Of a DNA stretch of 64,000 nucleotides, positions 20,606 to 31,220 are shown piece by piece. This stretch comes from Salisapilia sapeloensis. Its lineage: Eukaryota; Oomycota; Peronosporomycetes; Peronosporales; Salisapiliaceae. Position numbers and translations under genes: made by a program. The notes under the pieces are model-generated. The model did no database searches. It was not told where the DNA came from and worked only from the letters and a program-made list of their open reading frames with translations. How positions within the stretch are numbered: the first letter of the stretch is position 1; every line of letters starts with the position of its first letter. The DNA is taken from NCBI GenBank assembly GCA_023334545.1, contig JAADVB010000036.1:1-64000 (forward strand), in the 5' to 3' direction.

Positions 20606-23397
20606 CTACTTGAGTTGTTTTGAGTGGAAACCAGCCATCTTGGTGCTCACGATTGCTGTCACTTTGCTATGTTCCATTAATGTATCATCGAGAGCTCGGT
20701 CTCGACCGTTGGATAGAAGCTCTGACAACAATTGCTCCATCTCCTTTGGCTCCGTGACGAGTTGTGATGCACAAGAACGCATGAACTCAGCGTTAAGCTG
20801 GACTTGCTGCAACGCAAATTTACTCAGATCCATCTTACGCAGCCACTCGTTGTATGCTTTGATGCTCATTTTAAGCATGTACTGGGCAAACCAAGTCGAG
20901 GAGAGGTCATCTGGGGCTGGTTGGAAGACCACGACCTTTTCTGAAAAGATATTTTCGACGTCAAGACGCATACCTCGTGCCCCGTTCCCATTCGAACGAA
21001 GAGCAGTGGGTTGACGACGCGTCGCATTGGTTCGATTGCGTGGAACAGGACTAGGATTTTCATGAAAAGCTTTCATCAGTTGTGTCTGGACACTTTGGAC
21101 TGTCTCCATCGCCACCACGACCATCTCTTGGACACTTCGAGGTTCTTCCGACACCTCCGTCCAAGCAGATGTCTGGAGACCTTGATGAAGTGTTCCACAA
21201 ACTTGCTGACCAAACGTCTTGGCACTATGCTGCAAAAGGTTGAAAGCAACGTCACGAAGCAGTTGCGTCATATACGCACCATCAAGGTGCTTTCGACGAG
21301 ACGACACTGCCGTCGGACTAGACGGAGGGATACATGCAGATAGAGCTTCGATACAGTCATTTAAACCATCGACAGCAAGGGTATCATAGACTTGGTACAG
21401 GTATACAAAGAAAAGCGGATGCAGCTCGACTTTTGGAAGCTCCTTGCCTCCAGTAGATAGTCCACAAAAGTCACCACGGTCTCCTTCCATGTAAACTAGA
21501 GCAGCATCCATGAGCCAACGCAAGAAGTGATAGAACTGTGCTTGGAGGAGATTGGGAAATAAAGAGCTCATCTCGGGCAAGATGACGCTACCGCTCTGGA
21601 GTAGAGGTTGCGTCTGACGAAGACACGTTTGGATCGTCTTTGAAAACGACTTTGCTGCCTCCTTTCCACTTTCAACAATTGCCACTGAAGTTTCTGATTG
21701 TCTTAAGGAACGGACGTCGCGATCAGTAGCTTCGAAGAGCTCAATGGCAGTCAAATGGAGCTGGTCGAAGACTGTACCAAGATGATATTGAATGCAGCTT
21801 TCCACCGTCTTTACTGCCCCTGACGCGAGTTGTAATGATGGAAAGATCTCATCGACTTCTTGCGCCTGTGAGAGTACTCCTTTCAACGTCCACATGAGGA
21901 CAAAGTACGCGTCACTAGTAGCACTACCATGGGCTTCAATCGACTCTTCCATACTTCCTCTTTCACTTTCAAGTTTATGGACATCACTCGGGTTACCAAG
22001 TTCGCTAGACGGACGCTGAAGTTGCGTTGTAGACATCTCAAGGTACTTGTTAAACAGGTCTGTCGCAAATGTCTGTAGAGGATCCTCTTCAGTAGACGAC
22101 GACTCAGGAGGTTGCTCCTTGTTATCTTCCGATGATGATGGCGCAAAGGTCTCCTTGTAGACTTGAAGTACGCGCATGAATGGAACGAGGAATGTGTCAT
22201 CCAGCTGCTGCAAGACGTGGATACCCAACGTTCCCTCCGTGAGGCTCTATGAAGTAGATGCATACATTAGACGAGTGCAATAGACGCTATGGTTGCTTCT
22301 GATACCTGTAGGTCCTTAAGCTTTGCAGTAAAGTAGACTTCATGCCAGCTTAAAAATTGCTTCTTCATATCGTCTGTACAAGCATTTAGTTGACTTAGTA
22401 ATTCCACTGCTTCGCATATCTAGTGGTATCAACATGCATTAGATTCGTTGCGTGCTAGATAGAGGATTCGACTGTATGACCTGGTCGGATGTGAGCTTTG
22501 GGTCTGAAAGACGACGGATTAAGATCGTTTCAAGCCCTTCTACAATCTTCTCAGCTTCCTTTTGGATCGTCTGGATATTAGGATCATTAAGTGATTGCAT
22601 AAGTACTTGATGGACACGGTAATAAAAGCAGACCAAGATCTACCTGGAACGATGTAATATGCTCATAGCGTCCTAATATTCGACGCGCTAGTAGGAAATA
22701 CTTTGTTGCATTTGCATACTCCTCCTTCTTTACAGCTTGCTTTAACCGTTGTGGCAATTCGAAAATAAACTCAAGGCGTTTGAGCAGACGATGAACGCCA
22801 ATGAGCTTTTCCACCTAATCAATATTGTTAGTCTACATACGAGGGATGTGGAAATTGGCTTGCGAAATGATGTACCTTTCCACGCTGAGGTGCCAGCGCC
22901 GTGTTGATCCGCTCGCTTTTATCGATGATCGAATCCATTTTGGTCATTACTTGTTCCATATCATTTTCCATACCAGAGACATTGTTCTAAAGAGGCTGCA
23001 TGTCAATACAGTACTTGATCAGAAGCTAGTGATGTGTCAAGATCAAGACCTTCATCTTCCGAATCGTGTCCGTTGCGCTGATAAACTTGTTATAATTTTC
23101 ATACACCAGCATTTGCATATTCGTGTCCAGCTCCTTGACTTCACGCACCAGTTCATCATCCCGGCGCAGTAAATCGTTCATCCCCATCGATTCCAGCATG
23201 TTCTAGGTAAATTCAAATATCAATTTTCCCATCTCAGCAAGTATCTTGCCTATGAATCGCACCTTGACATATGCATTCGAGTCAAAACTTGAGGAATCAA
23301 TATCTCTATGATCTCCAGTCCTTCGCTGCGAATCGGCGAGACCATAGTAGCTACTAAGAAGCTCCTGCATGCGAGAAATCCCATGCTCCTCGCTCAT
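20606..23397 (-). CDS. VPS51: VPS51 subunit of the GARP/EARP tethering complex
   Basis: Tether for retrograde vesicles from endosomes to the trans-Golgi. Seven exons (23263-23397, 23050-23202, 22876-22986, 22644-22814, 22481-22570, 22306-22419, 20606-22246) join to 804 residues, close to the animal protein. The Vps51 signature is plain in exon 2: [20 protein letters not shown] followed by [14 protein letters not shown]. Then come the coiled coil ([19 protein letters not shown]) and [19 protein letters not shown] with the [20 protein letters not shown] pattern. The long last exon is helical and ends in a disordered Arg/Pro loop and a helical tail. Two donors are unusual (GTCTTG, GTCATA) but the joins are supported by conservation. 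Confidence 0.92.
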
Positions 23398-23638
23398 CCT
23401 ACTTGATGTTTTACTACGTGTCCATGGCAACAAATTAAACACATGCTATTCATTGGTTGTTCTTCTAAAAGATTGCATAGAAATGAATTGTTTCAAAACA
23501 ACGCAAAATGATCTCGGGAGCGCATTTCGCCCGTCGGCACCTCTCTCGCGCTCTATCTACCCATACAGTACATCTCTCTACCTTACGTTCTACCAAGAGT
23601 ACCCTCTCTTACACATAAATATACAGCGTACAGCTAAG

Positions 23639-24990
23639 ATGCCACGACGTGCTGGATTACTACCTAGGTCACTCCTGCTCGGTGGACTTGGCCTGTCAAT
23701 GCTCGCTGTCGTCCAGAGCGATGCCTCTGTCGAAGTGGGCATTGGTGCTTCTACTGCCGAATGTGATGCTGGCTTCAGTCCTAGCTTATCAGCAGAAGAA
23801 ATTAAGAAAAGCAGCGCTTTCCAACTACCGCTAGATGGAGAATTATTCCAACAAGTGGACGACTCTCGTGCCTCGGCCATCAGTTGTGCCACTTACAAGG
23901 CCAATTTCCCCATCGAAGACAAGTTCGACGTACTAACACTTCCTTCTGGTGACATCTTCGCTTCAGTATACGACGGCCATGGTAACGATTAGCAAGATGA
24001 CACCACAAGAGCATTTTATATTCACATCTATCTCTTGACTAGGTGGATGGCAAGTGTCTGAGTACGCCCGGAAGAATGTACTTAACAACGTACAGAAGGA
24101 AGTCAATGCACTCGTGCTTCCTGATCACAACGAGAAAGAATACAGTAAAGAAGTAGAGCAGTATCAAGTAGCAGGTGCGATCACACGAGGCTTCGAGAGC
24201 TCCGACAGAAACCTCATGAACCAAGTGGCTGAGGCGTTCAAACTCGGCTTTGGTGCCGTCGCTCGATGTGGATCCTGTGCGCTCGTCACCTACCTCCGTG
24301 ACCACACTCTTTACGTCGCCAACGGTATGTCCTACCTATTCTCTACACCCGACAATCTTACTCACAATTATGCCACTAGCGGGTGATATAAGAGCTGTCA
24401 TGGGCAAGCTAGACGCCTCGACCAAGAATGGGATGGCAGCAGTAGCGCTAAGCAACGACCATAATGCCATGTCCAAGACGGAGCAAGAGAAGCTGATCAA
24501 ATTGCATCCGGGAGAGCCGAATGTCTTCACGTGTCGACACCCGCAGTCATGCTACGTCCGAAGCGCGCTCCAACCGACACGTGCTCTAGGAGACTTTGCG
24601 CTCAAGTACTCCGAGTTCAACGGTCCGCCGTACAAGAATGGTGATCGATCTGCTGGTAGGCATCTACCTGCACCGTACACGCCTCCGTACATCACGGCGC
24701 AGCCAGAGATCGTTGCGCACGAGCTGTCAGCAGACGATCAATTCCTGATCATCGGATCTGATGGGCTGTGGGACTATCTGACGAATGAAGAGGCAGTGCA
24801 GGTCGTCATGGAGCAGGCAGGACGTGGCACCAAGGAACTAGCTGGTCGAGCGCTCGTGGATCGAGTGCTGCAGAAGGCTGCGGACAAGTACGACATGACG
24901 CAAAAGGAGCTGTTGAGCTTACCGCCAGGTAGTCACCGTCGCCGTAAGCACGATGATACGACTGTCGTCGTGCTCTTCTTTGATAAGTAG
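23639..24990 (+). CDS. PP2C-type phosphatase, pyruvate dehydrogenase phosphatase-like
   Basis: Metal-dependent Ser/Thr phosphatase. Three exons (23639-23981, 24043-24324, 24380-24990) give 411 residues. The motifs are in order: SVYDGHGGWQVSEY (metal-binding DGH), LRDHTLYVANAGDIRAVMGK, AVALSNDHNAM, ALQPTRALGDFALK, FLIIGSDGLWDYLTNEEAV and a final HRRRKHDDTTVVVLFF. The insert PYTPPYITAQPEIVAHELS resembles mitochondrial pyruvate dehydrogenase phosphatase catalytic subunits. The N-terminus is basic and then hydrophobic (LPRSLLLGGLGLSMLAVVQS), fitting either a mitochondrial presequence with a membrane anchor or a signal peptide. The start is the only ATG before this segment. The exon 1 donor (GTAACG) restores the DGHGGW motif. 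Confidence 0.9.
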
Positions 24991-25134
24991 GAAGAATCCA
25001 GGAAGAAATACAAATCATGAACTACAAAAATCGATTGCAACTGGGTCTCGTGTGTCCGAGACTCCGACATGAAACGTAGTGTCGGACTTGATGGGATCAC
25101 ATAGTAGCGACGTTGTATTCATATAGGAATGGAC

Positions 25135-26201
25135 TTAACCCCAGAAATAGCTGCTCCAGCCTTGCGACGGGAACTTGACGCCAAGCTCCGTGAGCTTCTG
25201 GAATGCCTTGGTGAAGTCGTCAAACCACAAGTCCTCGTCCTTGGCGTACATCTCGACGAACTTGCGGAACTTAGGGTCCGTCATCAAAACCATGTCGGCT
25301 GGGAGCATCATCAGCTGGCCAGACTTGTCAGCGTACTGCTGCGGGCCGTCCCACTTACGGTAAGTCCACTCGTTCTCCAAGAGTTCACGGTAGAACTCAT
25401 TCGAGAAAGTCCACTCGGAGTTCGTCCACGGACCGTCGTATCCACTACGGTCTGGGTAGCAACGGCCAATCGCGTGTGCGCCCAAGAGGGCAACGAGCTC
25501 ACGGTCGTTGAAGCCCATGCTATACATCGCATATGCGGTAAGTATCTAGTACAAAAAATGGTCATTTAGCATGCATACCGGTAGAACACGTCGCGGACGT
25601 GAGAAGTCGTCTTCTCTTCCGAACCCTTGTCAGCGTCGGGAAGACGGTCATCCGGCGTCGCGTTGTCTCCATTGTCCTCGTCCGGACGTCCGAGTCGGAA
25701 CGGGACCTTGGGACCGCCCATCTCTTCAATCATCGTGACGCCAGCAAGGACGTACAAGTCAGCGTACGAGATTTCAGGGTGGCGTTGCTTAACAGGTTCC
25801 AAGCGCTCCACAGCCTTGATCAAACCAGCGTTTCCGCCGTGGTTGATCTCCGGCGCAAATCGGATGGTTGCACCACTGGATCCGCCAGAGTTATCCGCCT
25901 TCTTGTACGAGCCAGACGAGTGCCAGGCAAGACGAACAAAGGTCGGACCAATGTAGTTGTCTTTCTCAAAGAGCTCAACGATCTCCTCGCGGATCTTGTC
26001 GAGGTCCGGCTCTTGTTCCTTCGCCTGCACGACGTTCGTCATGGCAACTCCGCCCGCGAACGCAGCGGCAAGTGCAACGACGGCCGGAGCCTTCTTGCTC
26101 GACGCCTGGTGGGACGACGTCGCCATGCCACGCGCAGCAGGCATCGCTGCGGACGCGACGCGCGCGTGCTGTGCCGCTCTTGTGGCAACTCGACGGAACA
26201 T
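25135..26201 (-). CDS. CCP1: mitochondrial cytochrome c peroxidase (class I haem peroxidase)
   Basis: Reduces hydrogen peroxide, with cytochrome c as the likely electron donor, in the mitochondrial intermembrane space. Exons 25579-26201 and 25135-25519 give 335 residues. The presequence is Arg/Ala-rich ([19 protein letters not shown]) followed by a hydrophobic stretch ([14 protein letters not shown]), the bipartite pattern of yeast CCP. The distal site is [14 protein letters not shown] (Arg, Trp, His); the proximal His is in [29 protein letters not shown] keeps the Trp next to the proximal His that carries the radical in [19 protein letters not shown] supplies the Asp that hydrogen-bonds the proximal His. 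Ascorbate peroxidase is the alternative; the targeting and this region favour CCP. The intron restores YRMGFND. Confidence 0.93.
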
Positions 26202-27036
26202 TTTTATGTGTCTTAAAAGATCTGCTTGCGGCCTTGAAGGAAAAATCGAAAGTGAGCTCCCTCTTTCCGGCGATGCAGTCGGGTAAGTCAAGGTAGGCAG
26301 TGTCGTGCGATTGGTAGAAATTGCGGAATGATCATGAAAAGACATAGCGGTTGAGGATACGATGCTGCAGGACGCAGCCTAGTGCTTGTAGGAGGTATCT
26401 ATTGAAAATGCCGTTGGATATAGAGGGTATTTTTAGAAGAGTAAAAGAATGGATGAGAGGAGATAGTCGGATTAAGATAGAGGTGGAGTGGAAAGGTGAT
26501 AGCTATCCGATCTTTTCACTACTTCAGTCTTGAAGCATATGCAACTATCTCATTCTCCTATATGATCGACTACTTTACTAAATACAAGGTTTAGTTCTCG
26601 TATGCACTCATTATATACGCACAGCGAGCGGGTACGAGCGCACTTTGCACGCAACTTGCAGAAACACGCTCATTCTAGGTTACCGGTCTTTTACGACCTA
26701 CGAAACCTCCACATGAGTCAGTTACAATATCCTCAATTCCGTCTTCTCCACCTGCACCATCATCGAAAGCAAGAAGATAAAGAGAACGGGAAACTCGTCG
26801 CTTCCATTAGAAATCAATACTCGGTCTTCCCTGCTTGCACCATCGGAATCTGGTTCTACATCCCTTCATGATCTCCTCCAGATGGCACTGTGTCCGCACC
26901 ACGACACACCTTGCTTTCTGGCCTAAACGTCTGACTGCCGCAACTTAACTACAAATTGACACCTTCCTGCTCTATAGTAGACATCGATATTCTTCATCTA
27001 CTACTGCCAAGTGTACAGAGGTAGATCGAGGCGACT
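26202..27036. other. divergent promoter region between peroxidase and kinesin-14 genes
   Basis: Apart from the core promoter of the peroxidase gene near 26239-26257, I see nothing coding in these 835 bases. Short frames on both strands have no family resemblance. The right half should contain the kinesin promoter, but no clear initiator match was found. Confidence 0.5.
26239..26257 (-). promoter_or_regulatory. near-perfect oomycete core promoter (initiator plus flanking region)
   Basis: On the minus strand it reads GCTCACTTTCGATTTTTCC. Against GCTCATTYYNCAWTTTNYY, and allowing the N at position 6 of the initiator YTCANTYY, it differs at one position. It ends 38 bases before the peroxidase ATG. 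The 5' leader would be about 50 bases. This is the clearest sequence sign that the genome is oomycete. Confidence 0.75.
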
Positions 27037-29887
27037 ATGAACGGAGCATTATCTACATGGGAGACCAGTGAAGATGGCCACAGTCAGTACTCGGAGGACT
27101 TGAGTCTACCTTCAGACGATCCAGACCAGGTCTCTCTCCCTTCCAACCCGAGTGAGCATTCAAGTGACGCAGACACTCACATTGAGTACGCAAATGATGA
27201 TGAAGAACAATATCAATGGAACGAATATGAAGAGGAAGAGATGGAAGAAGAAGAAAAGAATCTACGTCGTCCAGAAGCTTTTGCGACAGACCTCTTCTTC
27301 GGTCGAGACACGATGCAAGTGCCTATTCGTCGGGCTAGTCGTCGAGAATACATCACCTTGGTGCTGTCCCACAAGGAATTTGAATGCATGGCGGTGCATA
27401 TTCCTCATTATGACGAAATGAGGCCTACGGAACTCGTGCAGCAGATACGGTATCAGATGAAAGAGAGCGATCGGAAAGACCGAGCGAGGTGGGACGACTT
27501 GAACAACCAGCTCGGTCATAAGAAGAAAGATGAGACACATATCATCATGGACGCATACAAGGATCGTATAGAGGATCTAGAACGAGAAGTCTATAAACTT
27601 CAGGTGCGTCTACGAGCAACACAACGACGTCAAAGCGTCCTCGAAGATGAAAATAAAGAACTTCGGACGAAAGTAGAGGAAGCAGAGGTGCAATGGGAAG
27701 ATTATGACGCCTTGTACATTGAAAACGACATGCTACGCAAGTGTCTAGAAGAATCAGAGACGGAGAAACACACATTGATCGAACAGGTAGCACACATCCA
27801 GGATGAAGCGACGAGTATGTCACAAGAGATCCAATCTCTCCAGTCCACTGTCGTGGACGAGCATGAAGAAGTGATGCAGCTGTGTCGATCATCCATGCAG
27901 CAAATCCTATCGACATCACAGAGTCGGGAAAAAGCTTTAAAAGCGAATTACGAAGAGGAAAAGAAGAAGCGTCGGGAAATGACAGAAAAGTATTACGAAG
28001 TGTCCGGTCGAATCCGAGTCTTCTGTCGTCTCCGACCTCCAGTCGATCCAAATGACGTCGGACTCTTGCTACCGAAGCAGAACACGGTCGTGGTGGAAAA
28101 GAGCATGAAAGAGTTTTCGTTTGACCAGGTCTTTAACCCTCACAGCCTTCAAACAGACGTCTACAAGCAGGTAGAGCCTCTCGTCCTCTCCTTTGCAGAC
28201 GGATACAACGCCTGTATCCTTGCATACGGACAGACAGGGTATATTTCTCTATCCATAGATGCCAATCGAATGTCCTAACGTAGTACGATGTAGATCTGGG
28301 AAGACGTACACGATGATGGGAGAGCCGTCGAGTCAAGGTGTCATCCCACGTGCACTGCAGCATGTCTTTGCCATCGTAGAGGACAGAGAGATGACGTACA
28401 TGGATAACTTGGCCGTGAGTATGGTCGAAATTTACAATGAAAAGGTGTTGGATCTACTTACAGGTACCAAAGGAGCTGTCGTGCGGAACGAGACGGAGAT
28501 GACCCATCGGTCTGTCGCTGTCTGGTCCGACGTGAATGACATTCTAGAGGAAGGTAATGCGAATCGGAATATCGCTGCGACGGAAATGAACGTCGAGAGC
28601 AGTCGGTCGCATGCTCTTGTCTTCCTCCATCTCGAGAGTCAGCATCGGGAGACACAAGAAAAGCGAACGAGTACCTTGTGTCTCGTCGATCTCGCTGGCT
28701 CCGAACGTATTTCTCGAAGTCGAGTGCAAGGCGAGCGACTGAAAGAGACGCAGCACATTAACAAGTCGTTAGCAGCTCTTGGAGACGTCATTAATGCCCT
28801 TCAGAACAAATCGAAACACACGCCGTATCGAAACTCCAAGCTGACGTTCATGCTACGAGACATGCTGTCAGGGAAAGCCAAGGTGCTTCTCATGCTCCAG
28901 CTCAGTCCAGAAGCATCTGATGTGGAAGAGACCACATGCTCCCTCCAGTTCGGAGCAAGAGCTAGTCAAGTGCAGATGGGTGCCGTCCAGCAGAGCGCCG
29001 AGTCTGGCGAACTCTTCAAGCTCAAAGCGAATAACTCCGCACTAGCAAATCGCCTAAAGGAGTCACAGGAGCAACTTGATAGAGCAAAGGAAGAGTGTAA
29101 AGAAAAGGAAGAAGCGGCGAGCTTGGCGGAAGAACGCTGCGATCGCCTTCGCCTCCAGCTGCAGCAACAGCAGCAGTCGTCCGAGGTAGCATCCGTTGTA
29201 TCAGCTACTTCCATGCCAGAGCATGGTCTTCGCATCGATACAGACTTGTCTACTGATACGGTCTCTCCTCCTGTCTCTCCTGATCGACTATCGATCGCGT
29301 CTACACCGGCAGAAGCGTCTTTTGCTCCACAAACACCAGCAGGATCGAGGACACCGAATCGACCGAAAGGTCCGAAGCCTGGGGTTGCGAGGAGCAGGCT
29401 TGCTGCTAGATATGCTACACAAGAGGAGACGGACCCGGCACGCCGTCGCTCGCTCTCGAGCCTCGCTACACCTCGCTCGAGCTTTCCATCGGCGCCGAGA
29501 GAGACGCCGAAACGTTCATCTCGGGAAGCTTCGGTGGATAACTCGACACGCAGACCGCGACCAGCACCTACGCGAAGGACGAACCAGACACAGTCACCTT
29601 CAATGTCCCGCGTGAATACTACGACAGCTACTGGTCGTCCACCGGCGAATAAGGAGAAGACAGCGCCCACGCAGCGCACGCCACTTCGACGGAGTAGCTC
29701 GTCGGCGTCGTCTACGTCGGCGACATCGACTGCTTCGTCTACGACTGCAAACTACAAGCGTGTCACAGCCAAAGTAGACACAGGCAGGTCGAGGTTGACA
29801 CGACCAACGGCTGCGTCGTCAGCTTCGACAACAGCCGCGAGAAGTCGAGCGGCATCTACGTCTGCGAGTGGAAGTACGTGGAAGTAA
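27037..29887 (+). CDS. kinesin-14-type motor protein
   Basis: ATP-driven microtubule motor. Exons 27037-28238 and 28294-29887 give 931 residues; the intron cuts the P-loop, and joining restores GQTGSGKT. An acidic N-terminus and about 200 residues of coiled coil (residues about 170-320) precede a motor of about 330 residues beginning SGRIRVFCRLRPP, the neck-motor junction typical of minus-end-directed kinesin-14. Motor motifs present: GQTGSGKTYTMMG, NVESSRSHALVFLH (switch I), LVDLAGSERISRS (switch II) and HTPYRNSKLTFMLRDMLSGK. Unlike most kinesin-14 proteins, the motor is followed by about 280 residues: a short coiled coil and a Ser/Thr/Arg/Pro-rich basic tail that may bind microtubules. Likely roles are in the spindle or vesicle transport. 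Confidence 0.93.
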
Positions 29888-29943
29888 GTAGAGTATGTAG
29901 CGAAGAAACAAAAAATGCAGTATCGAATATAGATGTGTTTTCT

Positions 29944-31102
29944 TTAAAATGTTCCTTCGACCTTGCGTACGTTGTCAAGGTGCCGCTGGAAAGTATTTTC
30001 ATAGCTCTCTAATGCTTGGTTTATACGGTCATGACAGCCAGGCAGCAATAGATTGACTGCTGGTGACCGAGAGCTAACGACAGGTCCTTGAGGACGTGAT
30101 ACTTGAAGCGTTCCATCAGCGGATGAGAAAGGTAGATGGGGTTTACGTGGGCTCGATGCGGCATGTCGTGGATTCGCTAGGAGAGAAAGACATTGTCAGA
30201 TTACTTAGGATAAACGTTCGTGAAAGATGTGGTAACCTGCTCGAAGGCCGATGCGTTTGTCCTTGATAGGTCGATGCTGCTGGACTCGCTCACGACGCGT
30301 CTGAGATACATCAATGTTTCGTGCCGCTCGAGCGCACTCGGAGTTCATGCCGCGAACAATTTCACCTAGGGGTGAGCCAGGAGAAAAGGAAGTGCGGGGA
30401 CCAACTGGTGGTAACTCAAATGCATCTTCTTGCTCTTGAGGATGGAGCGAGGTGGAAACTGGACCCATGGACTTGATGATTCTCGGCACGGTTTCAGAGT
30501 CCTCCTTTACCCCTACTTGTGCAGCGTGCACCCGCACAAAGGCTTCACCTCGGAACAAGTAGCTAATTGCTGCTTCGATGTCACTCCATTGTTCCGTCAC
30601 GACGCCGATCTTTGCTACAGCGATGACCAGATAGTAGAGACATTCGAAGAAACGCGGGTCTTCAGCCTCCGTGCTGCAGGTAAGAATCAAGCGAGAGTAG
30701 GCAGTAGCTACTGCTCGACTGCATAGCTGTTGATTGTCGGAAGCATCCTTTATCGCAGACGGCAGCTTGATGTCATCATCGACCATGGACGGACGTCGAC
30801 GGTATTTGCGACTGATAGGACTCGGTCCAGCACTCTGAAGTTCATGCAGCTCCTTCAGTTTACATGTAGCAATCGCATAAGCCGCTACGGACCGCACGAA
30901 CGCATAAAGCATATCGGAATCGCGGACTTCTTGAAACCTCGGTGGAATGTAAAAGCTGCCTTCATTCTCCTTTCGATCCATCTCGTTCAAGACATCACCT
31001 ATGTACAACTTGTCATGCAAAGTCTAAAGCAAACACTCAATCCTACATACTCATGCGTCTACGGATATCCACGACCTTAGGTCCATTGCAATTCATTGCC
31101 AT
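29944..31102 (-). CDS. hypothetical protein
   Basis: Three exons (31076-31102, 30237-31023, 29944-30176) give 348 residues. I do not recognise the family. The N-terminal 200 residues look helical and include YAFVRSVAAYAIATCKLKEL and YYLVIAVAKIGVVTEQWSDI with a partner-like FRGEAFVRVHAAQV. This may be a TPR-like or MIT-like helical bundle, which is inference only. The rest is low-complexity (SFSPGSPLGEIVRGM) and ends in a short helix (RINQALESYENTFQRHLDNV). The first intron has a weak GTCGTG donor, so the N-terminal nine residues are uncertain; an inner Met at about 30981 is the alternative start. It is co-directional with VPS18, which lies about 120 bases upstream. Confidence 0.72.
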
Positions 31103-31220
31103 CGTCAACGTCGTATAAAATCAATGACAGCAATACCAAACGTCTAAAGTAGAATAAGATAAGCAGGAAGGTGAAAAACAGTAAACGTTCCATGCGGTTT
31201 CAATTTCCAAACACATTCTC

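Noticed and set aside
25135-26201. Ascorbate peroxidase
   Set aside because: Mitochondrial bipartite presequence and the region around DGPWTNSEW favour cytochrome c peroxidase; both are class I, so this is a preference rather than proof.
25129-26286. Plus-strand frames opposite the peroxidase gene (up to 205 residues)
   Set aside because: Antisense shadows of a GC-biased, highly expressed gene.
28966-29679. Minus-strand frame of 237 residues opposite the kinesin-14 tail
   Set aside because: It follows from the low-complexity Ser/Thr/Arg codons of the kinesin tail.
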